This document shows, one piece after another, positions 55,472 to 64,000 of a stretch of 64,000 nucleotides of DNA; position 1 is the stretch's first letter, and each line of letters begins with the position of its first letter. The DNA is from Billgrantia sulfidoxydans (GTDB lineage Bacteria; Pseudomonadota; Gammaproteobacteria; Pseudomonadales; Halomonadaceae), in NCBI RefSeq assembly GCF_017868775.1, contig NZ_CP053381.1:3038001-3102000 (forward strand), written 5' to 3'. The translations under genes and the position numbers were made by a program. The notes under the pieces are model-generated. The model made no database searches and was not told the origin of the DNA. It saw only the letters and a program-made list of their open reading frames with translations.

Positions 55472-56950
55472 ATGACCCACTCCCGCCTGTCGCCGACGCT
55501 CGGCTACCTGGCTGCGCTCGTCGCCGGGGTATTGACCACCCTGACCGCCTCGCCCTATGAACTCTGGTGGCTCGGCCCGCTGGCGGCGGGTCTCGTCTAC
55601 TGGGCCCTTCAGCCGCTGCGCCCGCGCCAGGCGGCGCTGCTGGGGTGGTGCTACGGCGTCGGCCTGTTCGGTTCGGGGGCCTCCTGGGTCTACGTCTCGA
55701 TCCACGACTACGGCTACACCGGCGTCCCGCTGGCGCTGTTCCTGACCGGCCTGTTCGTCGCCGCCATGGCGCTGTTCATCGCCGTGACGCTATGGCTCTA
55801 CCGCCTGCTGTGCGGCCCGCGCCTGGCCTTCCTCACCTTCGCCGGCGCCTGGGTACTGGGCGAGTGGCTACGCACCTGGCTGTTCACCGGCTTCCCCTGG
55901 CTGCTGCTGGGCAGCTCCCACGTCGATTCGCCGCTGGCGCCCTGGGCCCCCATCGGCGGGGTCTACCTGCTGTCGCTGATCACCGCTCTCTCCGGCAGCC
56001 TGGGGGTGGAGTTCCTGCGCCGCCGCTGGTGGGCGGCCCTGCCCGTCGCGGCGCTGTGGCTCGCGCCGCTGGCCCTGCCCGTGCAGTGGACCGAGCCCGC
56101 CGGGGAGCCGCTGCGCGTGGCACTGCTGCAGGGCAATCTGGACCAGCTGATCAAGTGGACGCCGGAAGGCCAGCGCAGCGCTGCCAATACCTACCTGGAG
56201 ATGACCCGCGAGCATGCCGACGCCGCCGACCTCATCGTCTGGCCCGAGGCGGCGCTGCCGATGTTCGAGGACGAGGCCGAGCCGCTGCTGGCCCGCGCCC
56301 AGGCACACCTGGTGCCGGGCAGCGCCCTGCTCACCGGCATCCTTCAGCGCGAGGGGCGCGGGCGCTACTACAACAGCGTGATCGGCGTGGGCAATGCCGA
56401 AGGCGAGTACCGCAAGGAGCACCTCGTGCCCTTCGGCGAGTACCTGCCGCTGGAGCGCTGGCTGCGCGGCACTATCGCCTTCTTCGACTTGCCGATGCCC
56501 GCCATGACCCCGGGGGCTTCGGGTCAGGCGCCGATCCGCGCCGCCGGCAGCGTGATCGGCAACGCCATCTGCTACGAGATCATCTACGCCGACCTGGTCG
56601 CCGAACGCGCCCGCAATGCCGAGCTGCTGCTGACGGTGTCCAACGACACCTGGTTCGGCGAGTCGATCGGCCCGCTGCAGCACTTGCAGATGGCCCGCCT
56701 GCGCGCACTGGAGAACGGCCGCTACGTGATTCGCGCCACCAGCAACGGGGTCACGGCCGTGATCGACCCTCTCGGGAGAGTCGTCGCCAGGGCACCCCAG
56801 TTCGAGACCGTGACGCTGCTCGCCGAGGCCGTGCCGATGCAGGGCCTGACGCCCTTCACCCGCAGCGGCAGCTGGCCGGTGTGGCTGCTCGGCGTGCTGC
56901 TGGTCGTTCCCGGCCTGCGGCTGCCACGACGCCGGCGGCACCATTTCTAG
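55472..56950 (+). CDS. lnt: Apolipoprotein N-acyltransferase
   Basis: Lnt adds the third acyl chain to lipoproteins in the inner membrane. The 492-residue protein has about six N-terminal membrane helices and a nitrilase-like periplasmic domain with the Glu-Lys-Cys triad visible as Glu in IVWPEAALP, Lys in YRKEHLVPFGEYLP and Cys in IGNAICYEIIYADL. A C-terminal helix (WPVWLLGVLLVVPGL) follows. It is the last gene of the miaB-ybeZ-ybeY-corC-lnt run and is followed by a stem-loop. It serves lipoproteins such as the DUF3080 and YajG-like proteins here. Confidence 0.96.
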   Translation: MTHSRLSPTLGYLAALVAGVLTTLTASPYELWWLGPLAAGLVYWALQPLRPRQAALLGWCYGVGLFGSGASWVYVSIHDYGYTGVPLALFLTGLFVAAMALFIAVTLWLYRLLCGPRLAFLTFAGAWVLGEWLRTWLFTGFPWLLLGSSHVDSPLAPWAPIGGVYLLSLITALSGSLGVEFLRRRWWAALPVAALWLAPLALPVQWTEPAGEPLRVALLQGNLDQLIKWTPEGQRSAANTYLEMTREHADAADLIVWPEAALPMFEDEAEPLLARAQAHLVPGSALLTGILQREGRGRYYNSVIGVGNAEGEYRKEHLVPFGEYLPLERWLRGTIAFFDLPMPAMTPGASGQAPIRAAGSVIGNAICYEIIYADLVAERARNAELLLTVSNDTWFGESIGPLQHLQMARLRALENGRYVIRATSNGVTAVIDPLGRVVARAPQFETVTLLAEAVPMQGLTPFTRSGSWPVWLLGVLLVVPGLRLPRRRRHHF

Positions 56951-56970
56951 AACTTCCCGACCCAACGCAA

Positions 56971-56994
56971 CGAGGCCCGCTCATGCGGGCCTCG
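56971..56994. terminator. Stem-loop between lnt and phaC
   Basis: CGAGGCCCGC and GCGGGCCTCG form a perfect 10-base-pair stem with a TCAT loop, 20 bases after the lnt stop codon, followed by TCGTTCC. It is probably the lnt terminator; the T-run is weak. Confidence 0.6.
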
Positions 56995-57027
56995 TCGTTC
57001 CATTCGGCGCTGCAGGCGCCCACGGGC

Positions 57028-58866
57028 TCAATCGGCCTTGGCGGGCACCTCGCCCAGCACCTCGGGGATGGTCATGCGCACGTAGCGTCCCGGCGCCTCC
57101 TCGAGCAGCTTGAGCTCCCCCTCGCCCGGCTGCCGGGCGGGCACCCGCTTGTCGGGATCGGCGTAGCCGTTCTCGGTCATCCACTGCTGCCAGTGCGGCC
57201 ACCAGGAGCCCTCGTGGAACTCGGCTCCCTCCAGCCACGCTTCGTGATCGTCCGGCAGGACGTCGTTGGTCCAGTAGCCGTACTTGTTGCGAGCGGGAGG
57301 GTTGACGATCCCGGCGATGTGGCCGGACCCGCCCAGCACGAAGGTCACCGGCCCCTTGGGCAGCAGCGCCCCGTAGTAGGTGCTGTTCCACTTGGCGATG
57401 TGATCCTCGCGCGTGGAGACGAAGTAGCTCGGCGTCGATATCTTGCGCAGGTCGATCCTGACCCCATCCAGCTCGATGCCGCCCGGCTCCACCAGCCGAT
57501 TCTCCAGGTACATGTGGCGCAGGTACCAGCCGTGGGTGCCGGCCGGCAGGTTGGTGCCGTCGGTGTTCCAGTAGAGCAGGTCGAATGGTGCCGGGTTCTC
57601 GCCCTTCAGGTAGTTGCTGACGTAGAAGGACCAGAACAGGTCGTTCTCGCGCAGCAGGTTGAAGGTGTAGGCCATGGAGCGGCCGTCCAGGTAGCCGTCC
57701 TCTTCCATGCGCGCCTCGATCCCTTGCAGGATCGGCTCGCTGAGCAGCACACCGAGCTCGCCGGGATCGCGGAAATCCTGCAGCGTGGCCATGTAGGTCA
57801 CCGACTTCACCTTGCGCCCGCGCCGGGTGCTGGTGAGATAGGCCACGGTGGAAGCCGCCAGCGTCCCGCCGATGCAGTAGCTGAGCAGGTTGACGGATTT
57901 CTCGCCGCAGGCTTGCTCGATGGCCTCCATGGCGGCGATCGGCCCCATCTGCATGTAGTCGGCCCAGGTCAGATCGCGCTGCTCGGGCCCCGGGTTGCGC
58001 CACGAGATCAGGAACACGGTATGCCCCTGGTCCACCAGCCACTTGACCAGCGAGTTGTCCTGACGCAGGTCGAGGATGTAGTACTTGTTGATCCACGGCG
58101 GCACGACCAGCAGCGGGGTCTTGAATGCGGTCTCGGTGGTCGGCGTGTACTGGATCAGTTGGATCAACTCGTTCTCGTAGACCACATAGCCGGGCGTGAC
58201 GGCGATGTTGCGTCCGATCTCGAAGGCGCTGCGGTCGGTCATGGCCACGTTGAGACCGTCGGAGGAGTTGGCCAGGTCGCGGCGCAGCTGAGCGAGCCCC
58301 TCGACCAGGTTCTGTCCCTTGGTCTCGAGGGTACGGCGCATCACCTCGGGGTTGGTGGTGACGAAGTTGGTCGGCGCCATGGCGTTAACCAGCTGACGGG
58401 CATAAAACGCCAGATTGCGCTTCTGCCGCTCGGGCAGGCCGTCGAGCTGCTCGACCAGCTCCTCGACCGCCCCCGAGAACAGCAGGTACTGCTGCATGAT
58501 GGCGCGGTAGTAGGGTTCCTGCTGCCAGGCTTCGTCCTTGAAGCGCCGATCGCCCTTGGGCGGGGAGACCAACGGCTCGCCCAGTTCGCCGGCCAGGGCC
58601 TGCAACCCCTGCTGCCACAGCTGGTACTGATCCTGGACGAGGCGAGCCTGGGTCTGCCACAGCAGCTGCGGGTTGCGCATCAGCGACTCGGCGCCGGCCT
58701 GGAAGGCCTCGCGCATGTCGGTCTGGATCGAGTCGGCGGCCGCATCAGGCGCCATCCGTTCGAGCAGGTCCTGCAACAGGGCCTGGTAATGCTGGCCCAT
58801 CTCCTGTAGCTGTTCCTTCCACTCTTCCAGTTCAACCTGGGAGAACACCGCATCCCCTGACTGCAT
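57028..58866 (-). CDS. phaC: Class I poly(3-hydroxyalkanoate) synthase PhaC
   Basis: PhaC polymerises 3-hydroxyacyl-CoA into PHA granules in the cytoplasm. The 612-residue protein has the variable N-terminal half, the PhaC family block (YVVYENELIQLIQY, PLLVVPPWINKYYILDL, FLISWRNPGPEQRDLTWADYM) and the alpha/beta-hydrolase core with catalytic Cys331. The lipase-like box reads SYCIGG, with Ser in place of the usual first Gly. The later Asp (STREDHIAKW) and His (GGSGHIAGIVNPP) complete the triad. Its length fits class I synthases (about 560-630). phaP lies 169 bases upstream on the same strand. Confidence 0.95.
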   Translation of the reverse strand: MQSGDAVFSQVELEEWKEQLQEMGQHYQALLQDLLERMAPDAAADSIQTDMREAFQAGAESLMRNPQLLWQTQARLVQDQYQLWQQGLQALAGELGEPLVSPPKGDRRFKDEAWQQEPYYRAIMQQYLLFSGAVEELVEQLDGLPERQKRNLAFYARQLVNAMAPTNFVTTNPEVMRRTLETKGQNLVEGLAQLRRDLANSSDGLNVAMTDRSAFEIGRNIAVTPGYVVYENELIQLIQYTPTTETAFKTPLLVVPPWINKYYILDLRQDNSLVKWLVDQGHTVFLISWRNPGPEQRDLTWADYMQMGPIAAMEAIEQACGEKSVNLLSYCIGGTLAASTVAYLTSTRRGRKVKSVTYMATLQDFRDPGELGVLLSEPILQGIEARMEEDGYLDGRSMAYTFNLLRENDLFWSFYVSNYLKGENPAPFDLLYWNTDGTNLPAGTHGWYLRHMYLENRLVEPGGIELDGVRIDLRKISTPSYFVSTREDHIAKWNSTYYGALLPKGPVTFVLGGSGHIAGIVNPPARNKYGYWTNDVLPDDHEAWLEGAEFHEGSWWPHWQQWMTENGYADPDKRVPARQPGEGELKLLEEAPGRYVRMTIPEVLGEVPAKAD

Positions 58867-58953
58867 CGCCCTCTCCTGTTCTCGGACCCTGTCTGCGTTC
58901 TCTACGGGCAGCGAGCCATGTGCCGGACATGTTCGCTCGACACCACCTGGGTA

Positions 58954-58985
58954 CGGCCCGGGCCGGCAACGTGCCGGTCGGGCCG
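58954..58985. repeat. GC-rich stem-loop between phaP and phaC
   Basis: CGGCCCG and CCGGCA on one side pair with TGCCGG and CGGGCCG on the other, with small internal loops. It has no T-run. In a phaP-phaC transcript it could reduce read-through so that more phasin than synthase is made; this is inference. Confidence 0.4.
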
Positions 58986-59035
58986 TGCGTCGACCTGTCT
59001 ACCAAGGCCGCCCTGGTGCGGGCAGCCGCAAGGCG

Positions 59036-59494
59036 TCAGCTCTTGCGTGAGGCCTGGCTGCTGGCCTTGGCCGGGGCATCGGACTTGCTCGATGCGGCCG
59101 GCTTGGCACTCGTGTCGCTCTGCTGGGCCTGTTGCTGGGCCTGCTTGGTCTGGTCGCTCAGCTCCTGGCTGACTTCGCCGAACAGCTGCTCCAGCTCGGC
59201 ACGGAACTGCTGGCTCATCTCACCGAGGGCCTGGGCGTCCTCCATCATCTGGCGCGAGAGCTCGCTCATCATCTCGGCCTGCCGCGCCCCGAAGGCCTGC
59301 AGGTCCTGGGCATCGCTGATCTCGGAAGCGCTGCGCATGCGCTCGGTGCCCATCTGGCTGTAGCGCTTCATCGCCTCGAGCTGGTACTCGGTCATCTTCT
59401 CCATATTGCCAAGCATCAGCGAGTTCAGCTTGCGCATGGGTTCGAAGAAACGCCGCGTCTGCTGGTTGAATTCATCGAGCATCTTGTCCTGCAT
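59036..59494 (-). CDS. phaP: Phasin family protein PhaP
   Basis: A 152-residue helical, amphipathic protein typical of granule-coating phasins: FNQQTRRFFEPMRKLNSLMLGNMEKM, YQLEAMKRYSQMGTERMRSA, then a long coiled region and a Ser/Ala/Lys-rich tail (PAASSKSDAPAKASSQASRKS). Phasins cover PHA granules and control their size. AGGAGG precedes ATG 59494; a longer frame up to 59605 is not supported. It is followed on the same strand by phaC, which supports the assignment. Confidence 0.9.
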   Translation of the reverse strand: MQDKMLDEFNQQTRRFFEPMRKLNSLMLGNMEKMTEYQLEAMKRYSQMGTERMRSASEISDAQDLQAFGARQAEMMSELSRQMMEDAQALGEMSQQFRAELEQLFGEVSQELSDQTKQAQQQAQQSDTSAKPAASSKSDAPAKASSQASRKS

Positions 59495-59695
59495 GGGGTT
59501 GACCTCCTGTGACCGGAAACATGCGGGGCCGTCGACTTTCCTGGCGACTTTCCCTGCGCCTTTGGTGCAGGCCACGCGCAAAGACGCGGCCCGGTGGCAT
59601 GCCATTCATGCTGCACCGCACAAAGCGTAGCCCGCCAGGGCTCCCGCTGCAATACCCATCCACCTCCACAGAGATCGCTGCGTGCCGGACGCCGA

Positions 59696-60079
59696 CTATT
59701 CCGAACGCCGGGAACGCGAGCGGGCACTCGCCGTGCCGGCCTTGCCCGAAGCCTTCGGCGCGGCCTCCGGCTGGTCAGCCTCGGCAGGCTCGCGCGCCTT
59801 GCCCATGGAGCTTCCGGCCTGGCGCAGCATGTCCAGCATCATCTGCTGGTAGGTGCCGAAGCTGGCCAGCCCCTGGGAGAGTCCCTGGCTCATGTCCTGG
59901 GTGAATCCCTGCTGCAGGAAGGGCTTCATCAGGCTCATGGGATCATAGCCCTCGACGCCGGACTCCATCTGCTTCTGGATCCGGTTCAACAGCTCCTGCT
60001 GGAAGGCTTCGACGTCCGGCAGGCCGAGGGCGCGACGGAACTCCTCGGGGGTCAGGTCAAACTCGACGTTTATCTTCAT
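59696..60079 (-). CDS. DUF6489-like protein
   Basis: A 127-residue cytoplasmic protein beginning MKINVEFDLTPEEFRRALGLPDVEAFQ, a pattern I associate with DUF6489. The C-terminal third is low-complexity and basic (KASGKAGTASARSRSRR). A Gln/Met-rich middle (FLQQGFTQDMSQGLSQG) suggests an amphipathic helix. It lies about 200 bases upstream of phaP on the same strand and could be granule-associated by context, though this is inference. ATG 60079 is set by the family start. Confidence 0.7.
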   Translation of the reverse strand: MKINVEFDLTPEEFRRALGLPDVEAFQQELLNRIQKQMESGVEGYDPMSLMKPFLQQGFTQDMSQGLSQGLASFGTYQQMMLDMLRQAGSSMGKAREPAEADQPEAAPKASGKAGTASARSRSRRSE

Positions 60080-60148
60080 GACATATCCCTGCTTCAGTGT
60101 GCTTTCAGTGTAGCAACCCCGCATCGGACGCAACCGGCCGGGCCAAAC

Positions 60149-61234
60149 TCAACGCAGCACCGGCGTCTCGACTCTCACCGCGGCATTCTGCGCACGGTGG
60201 CGCAGCAGGTGATCCATCAGCGTGAGCGCCATCATCGCCTCGGCGATGGGCGTGGCACGGATGCCCACGCAGGGGTCATGACGCCCTTTGGTCACCACCT
60301 CGACCGGATTGCCGTGAACATCGATGCTGCGTCCGGGGATGGTGATGCTGGAGGTGGGCTTGAGCGCCAGGTGGGCGATCAGCGGCTGCCCGGAGGAGAT
60401 GCCGCCGAGCACGCCGCCGGCGTGGTTGGAGAGAAAGCCCTCGGGTGTCATCTCGTCGCGGTGCTCGCTGCCGCGGCTGGCTACCGCGGCGAAGCCGTCA
60501 CCGATCTCCACGCCCTTCACCGCATTGATGCTCATCAGACCATGGGCGAGCTCGGCATCCAGACGGTCGAAGACCGGTTCGCCCAGCCCCGGGGGCAGCC
60601 CCTCGGCGACCACGGTAATCTTCGCTCCCACCGAATCCTGGTCGCGGCGCAGCTGGTCCATGAACGCCTCGAGTTCGGGCACGCGCTCGGGGTCGGGGCA
60701 GAAGAAGGGGTTGTCGTCGACCGCCTCCCATTGCTTGAAGGCGATCTCGAGCGGGCCGAGCTGGCTCATGTAGCCGCGCACGGTGATGCCCTGGGTTGCC
60801 AGGAATTTCTTGGCAATGGCCCCGGCGGCCACCCGCATGGCGGTTTCCCTGGCGCTGGAGCGGCCGCCGCCGCGGTAGTCGCGCACCCCGTACTTGTGAT
60901 GGTAGGTGTAGTCGGCGTGGGCGGGGCGAAACTGGTCCTTGATGTTGCCGTAGTCCTTGGAGCGCTGGTCGGTGTTCTCGATCAACAGGCCGATGGCGGT
61001 GCCGGTGGTCACGCCTTCGAACACGCCAGAAAGGATGCGCACCCGGTCGGGCTCGCGGCGCTGGGTGGTATGCCGCGAGGTGCCGGGGCGGCGGCGGTCG
61101 AGGTCGCGCTGCAGGTCGGCCTCGCTGAGCGGCAGCCCCGGGGGGCAGCCGTCGACGATGGCGCCCAGCGCCGGGCCGTGGCTCTCGCCGAAGGTGGTGA
61201 CGGTGAACAGCTTGCCGAAGGTGTTGCCGGACAT
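60149..61234 (-). CDS. aroC: Chorismate synthase
   Basis: AroC makes chorismate with reduced FMN; the products feed trpE and pabB in this same window. The 361-residue protein has all three family signatures: [18 protein letters not shown] near residue 14, the central [26 protein letters not shown], and the C-terminal [18 protein letters not shown]. It follows prmB by 30 bases on the same strand, as in E. coli (prmB-aroC). Confidence 0.97.
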   Translation of the reverse strand: MSGNTFGKLFTVTTFGESHGPALGAIVDGCPPGLPLSEADLQRDLDRRRPGTSRHTTQRREPDRVRILSGVFEGVTTGTAIGLLIENTDQRSKDYGNIKDQFRPAHADYTYHHKYGVRDYRGGGRSSARETAMRVAAGAIAKKFLATQGITVRGYMSQLGPLEIAFKQWEAVDDNPFFCPDPERVPELEAFMDQLRRDQDSVGAKITVVAEGLPPGLGEPVFDRLDAELAHGLMSINAVKGVEIGDGFAAVASRGSEHRDEMTPEGFLSNHAGGVLGGISSGQPLIAHLALKPTSSITIPGRSIDVHGNPVEVVTKGRHDPCVGIRATPIAEAMMALTLMDHLLRHRAQNAAVRVETPVLR

Positions 61235-61264
61235 GGACGTGCCTCCCGATATCGTGGTGGTGGA

Positions 61265-62218
61265 TCAGGCGAAGGACGCCGCATGGGCGTCGAGTTCCGC
61301 GGCGGTGAGAGCAAACACGCCCTGGCCGCCGCGCTCGAAGTCGAGCCACAGGAAGGGCACCTCGGGGAAGGCCGCCTCCAGGTGACGGTCGGAGTTGCCG
61401 ACCTCGACGATCAGCACGCCGTCGTCGCTGAGGTGATCGCGCGCCTCGCGCAGGATGCGCCTCACAATGTCGAGCCCGTCGGCCCCGGCCCCCAGCGCCA
61501 GCTCGGGCTCGTGGCGGTACTCGGCGGGCATGGTGGCGAGATCGCGGGCGTCAACGTAGGGCGGGTTGGAGACGATCAGGTCGTAGCGCTGCCCGGCCAG
61601 CCCTGTGAACAGGTCCGAGAGCACCGCCCGCACCCGCGCGCCGACGTCATGGCGCCGGATGTTCTGCTTGGCGACGGCCAGGGCATCGACGCTGACGTCG
61701 GAGAGATCGACCTCGCAGGCCGGCAGGTAGAGCGCGGTGGCGATGCCGATGCAGCCCGAGCCGGCGCACAGGTCGAGCACCCTGGCCGGCGGCTCCTCGG
61801 GGAACCAGGCGGCGAAGCCGGTCTCGATCAGCTCGGCGATGGGCGAGCGCGGAATCAGCACGCGCTCGTCGACGTCGAAGGCGAAGCCGGCATAGAACGC
61901 CTCCCCGAGCAGGTAGGGCAGCGGCCGGCGCGAGGAGACGCGTTCGCGCACCAGGCCGACGATGCGCGCACGCTCCATGGGCAGCAGCCTGGCCTCGAGC
62001 ACTGCCGGATCGACGTTCCAGGGCAGGTGCAGCGCACCCAGCGTCAGGGCGACGGCTTCGTCCCAGGGCGAGTCGGTGCCGTGGCCGTGATGCAGCCCGG
62101 CCAGGTGGAATTCGCTGGCCGCCCAGCGCAGGTAGTCGCGCAGGGTGACGAGGTCGCGACACAGCGCCTCGTCGTCCAGGGTGAGGGTCGAGTGGGAAAC
62201 GGTGGGGGAGTTGGCCAC
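61265..62218 (-). CDS. prmB: 50S ribosomal protein L3 N5-glutamine methyltransferase
   Basis: PrmB methylates a Gln of ribosomal protein L3. The 317-residue protein has the HemK/PrmB helical N-terminal domain, the SAM-binding [17 protein letters not shown] near residue 145 and the catalytic [12 protein letters not shown] motif. The N-terminal [12 protein letters not shown] and [13 protein letters not shown] are PrmB-like rather than PrmC-like. The start is GTG at 62218 with AGGA upstream. It is divergent from the Smr gene, matching the E. coli smrB/prmB-aroC arrangement. Confidence 0.94.
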   Translation of the reverse strand: MANSPTVSHSTLTLDDEALCRDLVTLRDYLRWAASEFHLAGLHHGHGTDSPWDEAVALTLGALHLPWNVDPAVLEARLLPMERARIVGLVRERVSSRRPLPYLLGEAFYAGFAFDVDERVLIPRSPIAELIETGFAAWFPEEPPARVLDLCAGSGCIGIATALYLPACEVDLSDVSVDALAVAKQNIRRHDVGARVRAVLSDLFTGLAGQRYDLIVSNPPYVDARDLATMPAEYRHEPELALGAGADGLDIVRRILREARDHLSDDGVLIVEVGNSDRHLEAAFPEVPFLWLDFERGGQGVFALTAAELDAHAASFA

Positions 62219-62334
62219 GAAAGGTCCTGCGGGTCGATGATGAGCGATGTCCCGATTGTACCCGCGGCGGCAGGCGGTTCACAGCCACGCTCAGGTCGCT
62301 ATACTGGCCGCTCGACGACACCACACGAGTCCCC

Positions 62335-62913
62335 ATGAGCCAACGCCGCCCCCCCGACGACGATGACGACGACACCCATGCCTTTCGCCGGGCACTGCGC
62401 GAGGCCGGCGTGCGCCGCATCGCCGTCAACCGCGCCGACCCGGGGCGGCCCAGGCGGCGGGATCCTGCGGCGGCCGAACGGCGCGCCGCCGCAGTAGCGG
62501 CCGATTCCCAGGAGAGCGCCAGTCGCACCAGCGACGGCCGCGTGGAGGCGGTGCGGCCCTCGGAATTCCTCGACTTCGCCCTGCCCGACCTGCCCTATCG
62601 CACCCGCAGCCAGCTCAAGCGCGGCCAGATCGCCTGGGAGGCGGGGCTGGACCTGCACGGCTACAGCCTCGATGAGGCACGCCTCGAGCTCGAGAGCTTC
62701 CTCAAGGAGGCCGCCAGCAGCCATATGCGCTGCGTGCTGGTGGTGCACGGCAAGGCGTGGGGCAGCACGGCGAATTACCCGGTGATCAAGAGCCACGTCA
62801 ACGCCTGGCTGCGCGAGTGGCCGACGGTACTGGCGTTCTGCTCGGCGCGTGAGTTCGACGGCGGCACCGGTGCCGTCTACGTCCTGCTACGTCGCCGAGG
62901 CCAGACCTTCTAG
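62335..62913 (+). CDS. Smr-domain protein (SmrB/YfcN-like)
   Basis: The 192-residue protein has an acidic Asp-run N-terminus (DDDDDD near residues 8-13), a disordered Arg/Ala-rich stretch and a C-terminal Smr domain (about residues 95-190) with LDLHGYSLDEARLELESFL and LVVHGKAWGSTANYP. In E. coli SmrB cuts mRNA at collided ribosomes, and this gene has the same neighbour (divergent prmB). The HGKAWGS stretch differs slightly from the usual HGKG. It ends in a three-base overlap with the convergent rssA-like gene. Confidence 0.88.
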   Translation: MSQRRPPDDDDDDTHAFRRALREAGVRRIAVNRADPGRPRRRDPAAAERRAAAVAADSQESASRTSDGRVEAVRPSEFLDFALPDLPYRTRSQLKRGQIAWEAGLDLHGYSLDEARLELESFLKEAASSHMRCVLVVHGKAWGSTANYPVIKSHVNAWLREWPTVLAFCSAREFDGGTGAVYVLLRRRGQTF

Positions 62914-63974
62914 CCGCCCCCCGACTCGCGGTCCGCCGGCATCTGCGGCGGCTCGACGATGATGCCGCCACCTCCGCCATGGCCACTGTGGCTGCGTCCC
63001 TCGTAGCGGTCCAGCGCCTCCATGGCCAGGTGGCGGCCCAGGCGGACCAGCGCCTCGGCGCGGTGGAACTCGAAGGCGCCGCACACCGTCTTGGGTACCT
63101 CGATCAGCACGTCGGGCGGATACCCCGCGACCTTGTACTTGGCCAGCGAGGCCTGGGTGATGTCGAAGGAGGCCAGGATCATGTCCAGACGGCCCCAGGC
63201 CCGCCTGCCGCTGGCCACGCGCCCCGCCTTGCCGTTCGCCTCGCCGGCCTCGCCCTCGGGGCCGCCGAACCCTTCGAACAGCCAACGGGTCGCACCGCGC
63301 ACGTCCATCCACTTGCGCGCCGCAGCCTCCTCCTCGGCCTTCACCTCCGCTTCCCCCTGCTCCTCGGCAGGCAGCAGATCGTCGAGCGATACCGGACGGG
63401 CGCTGTGGGCGGTCACGTTGACGGCCAGCATCATGTCGGCATGGGCCGACACGGTGGGCGTGATCGGCAGGGGATTGAGCAGGCCGCCATCGACCAGGGT
63501 GTTCTCGCCGATGTGCACCGGCGTGATGACGCCCGGAATGGCAATGGAGGCACGGATCGCCCGCAGCAGCGGGCCCGACTGGAACCATACCTCGCGCTGA
63601 CGCACCAGGTCGGTGGCGACCGTGGTCAGCGGGATGGGCAGGTCCTCGATCTGGATGTCGCCGACCAGCTCCTCGAGCTTGCTCATCACCTTGCTGGCAC
63701 GCATCGCCCCCATCGGGCTCCAGGTGACGTCGACCAGCTTGAGCACGTCGAAGTAGTCGAGCTGGCATACCCAGTCCCGATAGGCCTCGAGCTGCCCCGC
63801 GGCATAGACCCCGGCGATGACCGAGCCCATCGAACAACCGGAGATGGCGACGATCTCGTAGCCGCGCGCCTCGAGCACCTCGATCACGCCAATGTGGGCA
63901 TAGCCACGCGCCCCGCCGCTGCCCAGCGTCAGCGCCACTCGCTTGCCCATCTCCACCGCCGCACTGCTGGTCAT
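62910..63974 (-). CDS. Patatin-like phospholipase (RssA family)
   Basis: The 354-residue protein has a patatin domain: the oxyanion-hole LGSGGARGYAHIGVIEVLE (near residue 16), the nucleophile GCSMGS (Ser near residue 48) and the DGGLLNP catalytic Asp. The layout matches RssA-type proteins. The C-terminal third includes a Glu-rich linker (EEQGEAEVKAEEEAAARK) and a Gly-His-rich segment near the end (GHGGGGG). Substrate is unknown. The window ends 26 bases upstream of its start, and nothing can be said about what lies beyond. Confidence 0.88.
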   Translation of the reverse strand: MTSSAAVEMGKRVALTLGSGGARGYAHIGVIEVLEARGYEIVAISGCSMGSVIAGVYAAGQLEAYRDWVCQLDYFDVLKLVDVTWSPMGAMRASKVMSKLEELVGDIQIEDLPIPLTTVATDLVRQREVWFQSGPLLRAIRASIAIPGVITPVHIGENTLVDGGLLNPLPITPTVSAHADMMLAVNVTAHSARPVSLDDLLPAEEQGEAEVKAEEEAAARKWMDVRGATRWLFEGFGGPEGEAGEANGKAGRVASGRRAWGRLDMILASFDITQASLAKYKVAGYPPDVLIEVPKTVCGAFEFHRAEALVRLGRHLAMEALDRYEGRSHSGHGGGGGIIVEPPQMPADRESGGG

Positions 63975-64000
63975 CGCTCCCCCTTTCCCTTATGCCGGCT

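Noticed and set aside
55567..58809. 1080-codon plus-strand frame across lnt and phaC
   Set aside because: It crosses two well-identified genes, one on each strand, and their intergenic stem-loop. Its composition is Arg/Ala/Pro-rich and low in complexity.

Overview
The window looks like an ordinary stretch of chromosome from a halophilic gammaproteobacterium of the Halomonadaceae (Halomonas or a close relative). The basis is high GC content, acidic proteins, a Pseudomonas/Halomonas-type methylcitrate operon, a class I PHA synthase with phasin, a DUF1820-miaB-phoH-ybeY-corC-lnt cluster, and gammaproteobacterial rRNA and tRNA sequences. I see no insertion sequence, prophage, CRISPR array or plasmid gene. 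The interest lies mostly in RNA-level control.

Layout. 1-7.5 kb: epmC, a MATE exporter, a DUF3080 lipoprotein, an unrecognised gene, tusA, an ABM-domain protein, rlmM and gdhA. 7.5-13.8 kb (minus strand): a complete rRNA operon, 16S-tRNAIle-tRNAAla-23S-5S, with tandem consensus promoters and boxA sites. Its 23S gene carries an intervening-sequence-like insertion in the helix 45 region. Just beyond the rRNA terminator is a gdx/sugE guanidinium exporter preceded by two ACGR-loop hairpins, which match a guanidine-II (mini-ykkC) riboswitch.

13.9-22.3 kb (minus): the propionate methylcitrate operon prpR(GntR)-prpB-prpC-acnD-prpF-prpD, with a clear sigma-70 promoter and a perfect palindromic operator before the regulator. 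22.4-29.9 kb: pabB, cysH, its probable regulator cysB, a molybdenum/tungsten formate dehydrogenase with a DUF1641 partner, and trxA. 30-39 kb: an AI-2E family transporter, a SIMPL protein, serS, a YdiJ-type FAD/FeS dehydrogenase, a frameshifted histidine-kinase remnant, and a PQQ-type sugar dehydrogenase overlapping a dihaem cytochrome c.

39-48.7 kb: tryptophan genes in two blocks on the same strand. trpGDC sits behind a recognisable leader peptide with tandem Trp codons and a terminator/antiterminator. trpE is separated from it by an opposite-strand metal-binding protein gene, and a candidate leader peptide ending Trp-Arg-Trp precedes trpE. gph, a second PQQ-type dehydrogenase, a GIY-YIG protein, rpe and a GNAT acetyltransferase follow. 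48.8-57 kb: a YajG-like lipoprotein, tpm, an SH3-domain membrane protein, DUF1820, and miaB followed by the tightly coupled phoH-ybeY-corC-lnt genes. 57-64 kb: phaC, phaP and a DUF6489 protein, then aroC, prmB, an Smr-domain gene and an RssA-like patatin.

How it fits together: methylcitrate genes for propionate, PHA synthase and phasin for carbon storage, formate and 2-hydroxyacid oxidation, sulfate assimilation (cysH and cysB) and nitrogen assimilation (gdhA). All regulatory calls come from reading motifs and were not computed.
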